DNA of 64,000 nt from NCBI GenBank assembly GCA_009363875.1, contig CM018686.1, positions 4,774,001-4,838,000 of the forward strand, given 5' to 3'. Position 1 is the stretch's first letter; each line of letters begins with the position of its first letter. The position numbers and the translations under genes were made by a program. Positions 46,631-57,100 of the stretch are shown piece after piece. The notes below the pieces were generated by a model. It made no database searches, was not told the DNA's origin, and worked only from the letters and a program-made list of their open reading frames with translations. Source of the DNA: Mikania micrantha. Its lineage: Eukaryota; Streptophyta; Magnoliopsida; Asterales; Asteraceae.

Positions 46631-47752
46631 AGTAAATTACACATTTCGTCCTTTATGTATAGTGTTTTTTTCAGCACATGTCATTTCCCTTCAAAAATGA
46701 CTAAAATCATCCTTAATGTTTAAAATTATTACGCCCTTTGTCCTTTCTGCCTAACCCCGTTAATTTTAGACGGTTAGCCAGTCATGTGCCCTCCATGTGA
46801 GGGCAAAATAGTCATTATCCCATCCATATTCTTCTCTAGGGCATCACCTGATCACCATGTATCTACTCTTCTCCTCCCCAATCCATCGCTCCTTTTCTCC
46901 ACCGCCATCACAACCACAAACACTGCCATAGTGCCATCCCCCAGAACAATCAAATTGACCTCTATCATCTACTGGTTTAGTGCTTCGTTGGAGGAGACAT
47001 CGGATGAATCGTCGGAGGTATTGACAGACATATAGTTCAAACTTGTTCAGGCGTTCCGGATGATCGACACCGACGGAAACGGCCGGATAACGAGATCGGA
47101 ATTAGAAGCTCTGTTACACCGGATCGGAGGTGATGAACCGATTAGTTCCGAGGAAGTTAGGTCGATGATTAACGTGATCGATGATTAACGTGATCGATGT
47201 TGACGGTGACGGAAGTATAAGTTTGGAGGGATTCGGTGTTATCAGCTCCGCGTTTAGTCCGCTGTCGTGCGACGGTGAGCTTAGAGGTGCGTTTGAGTTT
47301 TTTGATTCGGATCGTGACGGGAGGATCGGCGGCGGTGGTGTGGCCTGCTGGTTCGATCTGTTTCCCATTGGCGTGGCCTGCGGGTGGCCTACATCGGCTC
47401 TGGTTGCGTCTTGTGTGGCCTGGTGGCTGGTGGTGCGCCTAGGTGGCTGATCGGCGGCGGCGGCGTGGCTGGAAGCTAACGATCGACAGCAAGGGTGTGG
47501 GGTATTATTAGGGTTTTAATTGAACTATCTCAAATGTGGGTTAGATACTCTTGGTTCTTGGTAAAAGACAAATTTGCCCTCACATGGGGTCCACGTGAGG
47601 TGATTTAACTTTAAAAATTAACGGGGTTAGGGGCAAAGGACATGACTTGTAAATGTTTTTAAACATTAAGGATGATTTTAGTCATTTTTGAAGGAAAAGG
47701 ACATGTGCTAAAAAAAGCACTATACATAAAGGACGAAATGTGTAATTTACTC
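46631..47752. mobile_element. Pack-MULE (Mutator-like, 1,122 bp) carrying a CML gene fragment
   Basis: Long terminal inverted repeats of about 140 bp: GAGTAAATTACACATTTCGT at both ends (inverted at the right), matching closely through TGACTAAAATCATCCTTAAT to CCTAACCCCGTTAATTTT. A 9-bp duplication flanks it. No transposase. The interior is much more GC-rich than the arms and surroundings and reads as part of an EF-hand gene, which is what a Pack-MULE is: a non-autonomous Mutator element that has captured host gene sequence. Confidence 0.9.
46960..47330 (+). pseudogene. Captured calmodulin-like (CML) EF-hand gene fragment
   Basis: In one frame: LVQAFRMIDTDGNGRITRSE then LEALLHRIGGDEPISSEEVR, an EF-hand loop DTDGNGRITRSE. 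In a shifted frame from 47181: INVIDVDGDGSISLEGFGVI and GAFEFFDSDRDGRI, giving loops DVDGDGSISLEG and DSDRDGRI. The shift comes from a 16-bp tandem duplication (TCGATGATTAACGTGA twice, 47162-47193). An in-frame stop (TAG) also precedes LVQAFR. The layout fits plant CML proteins of the CML35/36 type, cytosolic calcium sensors; the paralogue is uncertain. The fragment stops after the third loop and continues in unrelated GC-rich sequence. Not functional as read. Confidence 0.85.
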
Positions 47753-47761
47753 TTATTATTA
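47753..47761 (+). repeat. Target site duplication, right, of the Pack-MULE
   Basis: TTATTATTA, matching 46622-46630. Confidence 0.75.
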
Positions 47762-48429
47762 TTTAGTTATTATTATTACTATTCATATGTCAATATCATA
47801 ACGTGTATCAAAACGTAAATATGAAAACATGTTACAACTGTTGTCACTCTGACGTAAACCTTTTAGTACGGCCAACGTAAACGATACAAATACTCGATAT
47901 TGTATGGACGTGCTATAGGCACGTGAGTAACGTGCAAAATTTCTGCGACCGTTGGAGTTTGAAATTATATAAATGTTCTCAAGGTAATTGCGATTAAATT
48001 GATATAATTATGACTGTTAATGTAAGAACACATTAAAAATTTGTTAACATTAATATATTTGAATAAAGTGATAGAGGATTTAAAAATAATAGTTCGGGTC
48101 AAAAATGAAATTTTGGAAACAACAATTGTTTCTTTAGACAGCCAAAAATTTAAAATATAAAAAATACATATTGCTTTTCTCTTTTTCTTTGAACAACAAA
48201 AGCTCGGACAAGTTGATTATCCTTGCAAATGAATCACCCTTCTCTTCTAAAGAAAAGTAATATGATAAATCGATCAATTATTTGTAGGAGGAAACTTACA
48301 ACTATAAAAATCATTTAAACGAAGCAGAAACTTTTTTTGCTATAGCTAATAAACTCCAACACATGACCTCTTATTAAATAAAGGGAATGGTTATTCACAC
48401 ACCCCACTTTTTTAATTCAACAGCCCCTT
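47762..48429. other. AT-rich DNA, no gene seen
   Basis: No reading frame, RNA gene or repeat that I can support. Confidence 0.5.
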
Positions 48430-48710
48430 TTTTAAGACGCCTCGTATAGTCCTCTACGTGGCGTACATCACCACCTGCAATGTTAAATTCTGAGTGTCTG
48501 ACGCCACGTACAGTACTGTACGTGTCGTACGACATCTGACACCTGCAATCTTAAATTCTGAGAATTGATTGGTTAAATTCCATGTCGTACGTGGCGTAGA
48601 GTACTGTACGTAGCGTATAGGTTTCTTGAATAAAATGCCTTCTTGCTTTCCCATCACCACATTGAATTCTTTTACGTGTAATATGGTACCATACGACACG
48701 TCTAAGTTTA
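48430..48710. repeat. TACGTGGCGTAC palindrome repeats, left of the Athila ORF
   Basis: Variants of TACGTGGCGTAC and its inverse (CTACGTGGCGTACATC, CGCCACGTACAGTACTGTAC, GTCGTACGTGGCGTAGAG, TACTGTACGTAGCGTATAGG) are interspersed with two AATTCTGAG words. Same family of motifs as at 63200-64000, on the far side of the Athila-type ORF. Confidence 0.75.
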
Positions 48711-48947
48711 AATAATTTTTTATTTTAACTTAAAATTGAAATAAAATTTATAAGGTTATAAATTTGAACATTTTTAACGTCTAATGATTTAAGCAACATT
48801 TATAACATCATTATTAACGTTTTTAGTTTTTAATATTAATTTCATTAATTTAGTATTATTGTCGTTTTGCCAAAAATTAACATCAATCAACACAAATAAA
48901 ATTTATATGCAAATTAAAAAGATAAACAAACAAACAATCAAAACAAA

Positions 48948-49905
48948 TCACAATATATACATAAACAGTGTCTGTACGGTACAAGGAAAGCAAATAAACT
49001 TCGGATCCTGTCGGGGAGGTGATGGCGGAAGGAGAGGAGGCTCGATACCTGCCTGCCTGGACCTCTCGATCTCGTGATCGATCATCTGGCGCAGCATATC
49101 GCTCTGCTGAGACAGGATCCGATCGTGCTCCCTAGATCGTGTAGAAAGATCCTGGAGTATCTGATCGTGCACCCTGGATCGTGTAGAAAGATCCTGCAGT
49201 ATCGTCTCGAGGCGTGCCGTAAGCCTCACCGTATGGTATCTCCGCTGCGGATGCTGTGGGACGTAGTGAGCGCCTCCGGCCTCCCCCCACCCTCCTCATC
49301 ACCCCCACCCCTCACCCCTGCCACCCTCACCATCACCAGCCAAACCACCGTCGTCCCCCTCACCACCAGCACCCTCACCTCCCTGTCCAACTCCCACGCC
49401 CCCGTCTGCGTCCATCACTTGTAGGGGGAGGGACCCATATCACTCCTCGTACAAGGGAGAACCGGAGACCTACACCAGGAAAATCCTGGATGATCTTCAT
49501 ACCAAAGAGCGTCCGGCGATCGAGTCTGACTGGATCCACAGGATCAGACAGCTCATCGATCGTGTCCTGGTGCAGATGACCCAATGCTCGGCCTATAATG
49601 GTAATATAGGCACTGCCATATATGGCTCCGCGCTGCTGCCGGTGGTAATACGTCGCGAAGTACTCGGCAAGGCAACGCGCAAGCTGACATGTACGCCCAG
49701 TGATGAGGCAGTACAAATAAAATAAATCCTGCAGCGTGCACCACTCGTGGCTTCTGACACGTCCAGAAATCGACGTGGCAATCAGCCGGTGCATATATCT
49801 AATCAGAGGGTCGCGGATGCGACTCACTCTCGCCTTAGTCCCTCTAAAGGGATCATCGGCAATAAGAGGTCACCATCCACGCAAGGTGGTGTCATCAATC
49901 TCAAT
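48948..49905 (-). pseudogene. Athila-type ORF1, C-terminal half (interrupted)
   Basis: Continues the frame broken at 62725. On the minus strand it reads PLIADDPFRGTKARVSRIRD, then PLIRYMHRLIATSISGRV, DLFYLYCLITGRTCQLARCL and GAIYGSAYITIIGRALG. This is the second part of the Athila retrotransposon ORF1 family, a gag-like structural protein of unknown detail. After a glycine-rich linker with a frame change, 48948-49229 encodes a coiled-coil tail with two near-identical 14-residue units (ILQDLSTRSRVHDQ, ILQDLSTRSREHDR). A TGA follows TLRGW near the insertion point. Family assignment is from recalled wording. Confidence 0.75.
49901..49905 (+). repeat. Target site duplication, left, of the + strand gypsy
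   Basis: TCAAT, repeated at 62725-62729 after the 3' LTR; five bases, as expected for a Ty3/gypsy integrase. Confidence 0.95.
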
Positions 49906-50984
49906 TGTAACATCAGTGCCGGAACCGCCACCGGAACAGTGATCTCTACAGTACTGGAACAGTAAAACATGTATGAATCATACAAATTTCAGTAATTTTC
50001 ATATTCATAGCATTTATTATTATCATGGTGAGTTGTCATAGAACAGTTTCAGACACATTTAACAGAAACACAGTTCAGAACGATGGTTCTTGAGTCGGGT
50101 AATTATCTGGCAACACAGAACCATTATGTGATTAATTGCTTAGGATTTATTATGTATAAACGTATGTGAGGTCTACGGAACAAAACACACGAATGTCGTT
50201 ATGTGAATGCTAAATTTACGGGTTATTCGTATAGGTGACGATCTGTACGAATATATCTGAAAGTTTAACGTTCTGAATGATATTCTATAATTAGAAAACA
50301 AGGTTGAAAAGTATAGTTATCGCCGTGTTCGTACGGGTGACGATTCGAACGCATACGCGCGACGACCGTGCATTTCGATTTAAACAGTTAATTTTATTTT
50401 AAATTTTTAATAAATAAAAGATATTAGTTAAGTTATTAGGAATCACAACCTGGAATAATTTAATAAATTCTATTTTATAATCGTATCATTTTGCCGAGAA
50501 AACTACGCGAAACTGGTATTTTACGCGAAACCAAACGAGATCGAAAGACCGGGTAAATGAAACCATTAATATGGTGAGTAAATGCACCACCAACCATCAT
50601 CAATCCCATCCTCTCTCTCATAATTCGTTTTTCACTCTCTCTCTCTAAAAAGGGTTTCTCCAACTTCTCTCTAGAAGATCTCGCTCGTTTCAAGTCGGAT
50701 TAAGGTCATCTTTGTGTCACTACGATCCTCTCATCGTGTAGATTTCAGAAGTACAAGCATTGAGAAATTCCATCCACAAAAGCTAAGGTAAAACACCCAT
50801 TTTATTTCGGTTTTTAAGAGGGTTTCACAAATTTTATAGTTAATGATATGATAATCGGTTTGAGCACTTAGTAATCTCTAAAGAAACTATGATTAACACT
50901 TAAGAAGCTATAGAAACTAGTTACAACAGGTGGAGATCGAAAATGATGATGATGGTGACAGGTTCGTCATCAGCTAACAGCGGC

Positions 50985-51410
50985 CGAACCCTTGGAATAT
51001 TGGTCGAACCCTTGGAGGGATGACCGAACCTTGTTCCATGTATAACGAACCCTGGGCACCGAACCCTGCAGTCTGACCCACGAACCTGTCTATCCTGAGC
51101 CACGAACCCTGTGCCAACCTGCACCGAACCCTTTTCCCTGCAACGAACCTGCATGATACTGAATGTGTCGACTCAGCCGAACCCTGCAGCCATATGCGAC
51201 GAACCCTGTAACCACCTGTGAACGAACCCTTGGGCGAGCTATCACTGGTTGCCGAACCCTATGCTTAATTCTATAGAAGCCGCGAACCTAGGACCATGTC
51301 TTCAGCCGAATCTTTGCATTAAGGATAGCCGAACCCCACATGTTGAGAACTTAGTCGAACCTTTGGCTAAAAACCAATAGGTTCGCTGCCCTAGATGATT
51401 TGCCGAACTT
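50985..51410. repeat. CGAACC(CT) motif array in the 5' LTR of the + strand gypsy
   Basis: About 20 copies of CGAACC, usually CGAACCCT or CCGAACCCTTGG, at irregular 15-35 bp spacing over 420 bp. A second copy is in the 3' LTR at about 59830-60255. Confidence 0.85.
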
Positions 51411-52492
51411 AAATGCGGTTTAATTAGGCTAACGATGGTTAGGGAATGATCAAGACTAAGGTTAACGACTTAACAAATGGGTGGTTGGCCAACAATTTAA
51501 GTTTCACATGAGAAATGAACTTAAAAATGCATGCATGGATTACTAAATTTATGTGTGTGCATGGAAATGTTAAAGAACATGCAAGTTGTACAAGCTTATG
51601 TCATGAATACTCTTAAACTTAGTGTGTCATTACTTACATGGGATCATTCATGAGCTAGAAAAATGATCAATGAACGATCAAGAATAATCAAATGGGTCCA
51701 ATGAGACCTAATTAAGCCTACAATATATTCAAAGTTTATTTAAATCTAAATGATGATGTTGTTAACAAAAGCTAAAGGTTGTGGACTAATTATGTAAAGT
51801 TTATAATTTTCTAAAGTCTTGTTAAAATTTAAATATGAATTATAATTGGCATTGTTTTTCCTTTAGTTAAATTAGTTATAAAAGGTTAACTGTAATGTTT
51901 TAGTTTAAATAATGGTTTGAATTGGAACTTTGTTATAAAATAGACAATGAAAATTTGTCTGGATTTCAAACCTAATATAAAGGAAACTCTGCCGAAATTT
52001 CTTAATCTAAAAGAAAGATAATACAATAAGCATGGGATTTGGGGTCATACAATGGTAATTAAGTTAGATTAGATCTTAGATACACCTAGTACTAAGACAC
52101 TTAGTGTCACACACAACAAGACTCAACCTTAGGCACAACGACTACTACGCGTACTTATTGTATTCGAATTTTTTATAAAATAACTCAGGAACTGAAGAAA
52201 CTTAGCTTACATACAGGAGCGCGCATTTTGTGTTAGATCAAATTACATAGCAGCACAGGTGAGTTCATTGCCCCTTTTTTAACATTTTTGTTTCAAAACG
52301 CGGGGCTGAGAAGCATGCGTAAACTGTTATTTAAATTGTTTATTTAAATGCTTTTAAAGTTATATGTTTTACATATATATAAATGTTATCCTAGACCATG
52401 TCTAGGAAGATTTTATGCAGGTTTACCAATGGTTTTACTTATATATTAAGTGAATAATCGAGTTAAACTAAACTTTTCAATAAGTCAAAACA

Positions 52493-52705
52493 TTTCAAAG
52501 GGATCAAATCAAACATTTTGACAAAACAAGTGGGTGAATTCAAGGGATCAAATCAAACATTTTGACAAATCAAGTGGGTGAATTCAAAGGGATCAAATCA
52601 AACATTTTGACAAAACAAGTGGGTGAATTCAAGGGATCAAATCAAACATTTTGACAAATCAAGTGGGTGAATTCAAGGAATCAAATCAAACATTTTGACA
52701 AAACA
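52493..52705. repeat. 44-bp tandem repeat in the 5' LTR of the + strand gypsy
   Basis: Five units of GGGATCAAATCAAACATTTT then GACAAAACAAGTGGGTGAATTCAA, period 44-45 bp, alternating AAAACAAG and AAATCAAG versions. The 3' LTR has the same five units at about 61340-61555. Confidence 0.9.
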
Positions 52706-53882
52706 AGTGTGAGACATCAAGACATCAACAAAACAATCTTTGCAAAGATAACATTCAATGTTCTACAAACCAAGTGTTTGTTGAACAATGAATCAAGTGT
52801 ACAACCGATCAAGGAATCTGGTATTCTATGATCAACACATCAAGTACATCTTGTGACAGAATCAGACGATCATTAAATCATTTTAAGGGATAGTATGGGA
52901 AATATCAGAGATAACATATGCCAACACATTGAATCCAGAAATCCTATATTTCAAGAAGTCCTAGCTAGACTGATTGACTTGTAGGTCTTATGTTTGATGA
53001 TATTTACAGAATTCCCTAACTACTAAGTACCTAGATTGACAGACTAGTCTACTCGAGTATGACCATAGGCCCCAATCATAAGGACTTAGATTTTATTAAA
53101 TGTTTATTTACTTGTTTAATTAAGTATTTATAACTGTTTATACAATTGTGTGGTTGATCATATTGTGTGATGAACTTGTGAAATCAACATGGATTTCAAA
53201 TGATTGTAATGACAGGGACAACAAACAGAAGAACTTATGGGATTGTGTTAAGGGTAAAAATGCTTAATTGTCATTAACAGCAGTGTCATATGCATATTAG
53301 TATGTGGTGGGATGTTGGCTAGGGCTTGTCCCTTACATATGCCCTATATATAAGCATACCGATGTGGATATTACATGTGGTGTTAATGAGGTTAGGGTCT
53401 TTACCAAAGGAGGTTTTCAAATCATTTTCACATCATGTTCAAATCATTTTCAAATCATTTTCAAATACTAAACTATATGAACTCACCAACCATGTGTTGA
53501 CCTTTATTTTTGCATGACTTCTCAGGTGACGAACAGGTCAATTAGGAAGTCATTTCTTTTGGACTAGGACTTCAGATAGAAGACTTAGTATTTTGGACCT
53601 GCATACTTTTGAAGACATCATTATACAATTTATTTTGTATATCTTGTGTAAATACAAGATAGTTATTTTATGATGTTTACAATAGATTTACATTGTTAAA
53701 TTATAAACAATACTGATGTAATTTAACTTTGTAATTCTATTTTATTTAGCATTTCTCATTTATATCATGTGCAATGTAAACAATCTGATCACTTCTGATT
53801 ATCATTCCCGATATCGCACCCCGGGAACCTTCCGCCCGACGGGGACCCCGATCCTACCCCGCCGGCTCGGGGTGTGACAGAT

Positions 53883-53899
53883 TGGTATCAGAGACATGG
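53883..53899 (+). other. Primer binding site (initiator Met tRNA) of the + strand gypsy
   Basis: TGGTATCAGAGACATGG, three bases after the 5' LTR. One base differs from the usual TGGTATCAGAGCCATGG found in the other elements. Confidence 0.9.
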
Positions 53900-54055
53900 T
53901 TATAGAGAAATATAGGTCACTTATTTAAATGGTTTGGCCTAGACTATAACCTAGGGACCCTGCATGTAGAGAGCATAGGACTTAAGACTTATTTGCATAT
54001 TGTCTTCTGTATTCGATCGTTGCACTAACCGATAACTTTATTGGTTATGATCAGA

Positions 54056-54171
54056 ATGCCTCCACGAAGACAACCTCCCTTGATACAGCTACCACCACAA
54101 GACTTGGCTCCACACCGTCTCCGAATGACTCTCCACCACCACCTCCTCCACCTCCTCCTCCCCCTCCTCCA
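54056..54171 (+). pseudogene. Gag N-terminus of the + strand gypsy, out of frame
   Basis: The family start MPPRRQPPLIQLPPQ lies at 54056 but in a different frame from the polyprotein; it runs through a histidine/leucine reading of the CCACCT repeat to a TGA at about 54174. The polyprotein frame across the same bases gives LGSTPSPNDSPPPP, the expected proline-rich linker. An indel near 54105-54125 accounts for this. In-frame starts available downstream are TTG at 54172 and ATG at 54211. Confidence 0.8.
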
Positions 54172-57100
54172 TTGATTACTCAAGCATCTGGTTCGGGCAC
54201 AGCACCGACCATGGATCCTGCTACTATCGCTCTGGTGACGTTACTGAGTAGCCAGATGACAAATCAGATGAAAGAAGCAATACCGGAGATGTTCCTCCGT
54301 CTTCGTAATGAGATCCTCAACACTGGCAACACATCAGGAGAAGCCAGTGGAAATACTGGAGATTCATCTCATTACTCCTACAAGTCCTTCGTAGGATGTA
54401 AACCACCCAGTTTTAGTGGGTCTGAAGGCGCCGTTGGATTAATCCAATGGATTGAGAAGATTGAGGCAACATTGGATCTTTGCAGCTGCCCCGAACACCA
54501 CAAGGTCCGTTACTCAGCGGGAACATTTAACAAACGGGCTCTGACATGGTGGAACGGTCAGATCAATGCCCGGGGAAGAGAAGAAGCCATGGCAATGTCA
54601 TGGGAAGACTTCAAAGCACTGCTGCGAACAGAATTTTGTCCCAAGAATGAGCTGCAGAAGTTGGAGGTTGAACTATCCAACCATGTGATGAAGGGAGCTG
54701 ACCACATGGGGTACACTACTCGTTATCACGAGTTAGTTGCTTTGGTACCTGATATGGTACCAACCCTGGAGAAAAGGATAGATCGTTATGTGGGTGGACT
54801 TCCCGCCTGCATTCAGGGCATGGTTGTTTCAGCCAACCCTACTACTGTTGAATCTGCAGTGAGACTGTCTGGGAAACTCACTGATCTCATGGTAGCCTCT
54901 GGAGTCCTAAAGAAAGAGACTGAACCCAGTAAGAACAAAGCTGAATCTTCAAAGAAACCCTCCCATCATCAGAAGAAGAAACAGAAGACCATCAAGAACT
55001 ACACGGTGGCCACACCTCTGCAACAAGTGGCAGCAACACCACAAAACCCCAACCGCAAACCCTATACTGGCACATATCCTCTGTGTGCCAAGTGTCAGTA
55101 TCACCACACTGCTGACACTCCCTGCAAGCATTGCACGGGATGTGGACGGAAGGGCCATTGGGTCCAGTACTGCAGGATGACTCCTAATCAAGCAGTCAAC
55201 AATGCTGCTTTGGCTCTCCCTCCACCAGCTAATCAGAACCATGGTGGATGCTATAACTGTGGCGCACAAGGCCACTTTGCGAAGAACTGCCCAAAGAAGG
55301 CTCAACCAGCAGTTCAAGCACCCCGTGGACGAGCCTTTGCTATTGGAGCACCAGCTGCACGCCAGGACCCAAATGTGGTCACTGGTACGTTTCTCTTACA
55401 TGACTTTTATGCATCTGTCTTATTTGATACTGGTGCGGATCAGAGTTTTATCTCTACCGATTTTGCATGCCAACTAGATTCAGTAGAGGAACAGTTAGAC
55501 TCCCCTTACATTATAGAAGTAGCTAACGGGAAACAGATTACAGTTAGCACAGTTTATAGAAATTGCCCATTGACACTTAGTAGTCATACATTTGCCATCG
55601 ATTTGATACCGATGGAGTTGGGTAGTTTCGACATCATTGTTGGAATGGATTGGCTTTCCTCTAACCGAGTGGAAGTTATCTGTTCTGAGAAGCTGCTCCG
55701 AATTCCATTGCCGAGTGATCGTGTATTGGAAGTAAAAGGGGATCAAGCAAAGCGAAGTGTCAAAATCATTTCTTGCATAAAGGCGCGTAAGTGTCTACAG
55801 AAGCGGTGCATAGCATTCCTGGCTCATGTGGTGGAAAAAGAGAAAGACAAGAAGAAGATTCAAGATGTACCAGTAGTGAAAGAATATCCTGAAGTATTCC
55901 CCGAAGACCTACCTGGTTTGCCACCTGCGCGACCGGTAGAATTTCGTATTGACTTAATTCCTGGAGCAACTCCTGTTGCTAAATCTCCTTACAGGTTAGC
56001 ACCTTCAGAGATGCAGGAATTGTCTAATCAGTTACAGGAGCTACTTGACAAGGGTTTCATCAGACCGAGCTACTCACCTTGGGGAGCTCCGGTCTTGTTC
56101 GTGAAAAAGAAAGACGGATCGTTCAGAATGTGCATAGATTACAGAGAGCTGAACAAACTGACCATCAAGAATCGTTATCCATTGCCGAGGATTGATGATC
56201 TGTTTGACCAACTGCAAGGAGCTCAATACTTCTCAAAGATTGACTTGCGGTCTGGATACCATCAGCTGAGAGTTCAAGATGAAGACATACCGAAAACGGC
56301 CTTCCGAACAAGATACGGGCATTACGAATTCATGGTGATGCCTTTCGGATTGACAAATGCACCAGCGGGTTTCATGGACCTCATGAACCGAGTGTGCAAG
56401 CCGTACTTGGATCAGTTTGTCATTGTCTTTATTGATGACATACTGATTTATTCCAAGACCAAAACAGAACATGAGCAACACCTTAGAAAGATCTTGGAGC
56501 TGTTGAAGGAAAAGAAACTATATGCCAAATTCTCCAAATGCGAATTCTGGCTAAGAGAAGTTCAATTACTGGGTCATGTGGTCAACAGCGAGGGAATTCA
56601 TGTAGATCCTGCCAAGATTGAAGCGATAAAGAATTGGGACACTCCAAAGACACCGACTGAGATACGGTCTTTTCTGGGATTGGCGGGTTATTATAGAAGG
56701 TTTATCTCAAACTTTTCTAAAATAGCTTTGCCTCTCACTAAGTTAACTCAGAAAAGTGAACCGTTTGTCTGGGAGCAGAAACAAGAAGATGCTTTTCAGA
56801 CCTTGAAACAGAAATTATGTGATGCTCCAATTCTATCTCTCCCAGAAGGTTGTGATGACTTTGTGGTATACTGTGATGCTTCCCTTCAGGGACTCGGTTG
56901 TGTATTAATGCAACGGGATAAAGTCATAGCCTATGCATCAAGACAGTTAAAGATTCATGAGAAGAATTACACTACTCATGATCTTGAACTGGGAGCAGTA
57001 ATCTTCGCCTTGAAGATTTGGAGACATTACTTATATGGCACCAAGTGCACCATATTCACTGATCACAAAAGTCTGCAGCACATCTTTGATCAGAAGGAGC

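Larger units (their letters stand above)
49906..53879 (+). mobile_element. 5' LTR of the + strand gypsy
   Basis: 3,974 bp from TGTAACATC to GTGTGACA. It has the same length as the 3' LTR and about seven differences from it by eye (for example TACTGG/TACAGG near 49945, TCATCG/TCATCA near 50735). A CT-rich leader start (TCCTCTCTCTCATAATTCG) lies near 50607. A CGAACC array follows, then a 44-bp tandem repeat. The 3' end (GGGACCCCGATCC ... GGCTCGGGGTGTGACA) resembles that of the minus-strand family. Confidence 0.97.

Noticed and set aside
49736..49965. + strand frames over the Athila ORF and LTR start
   Set aside because: Antisense shadows crossing the retrotransposon insertion junction.
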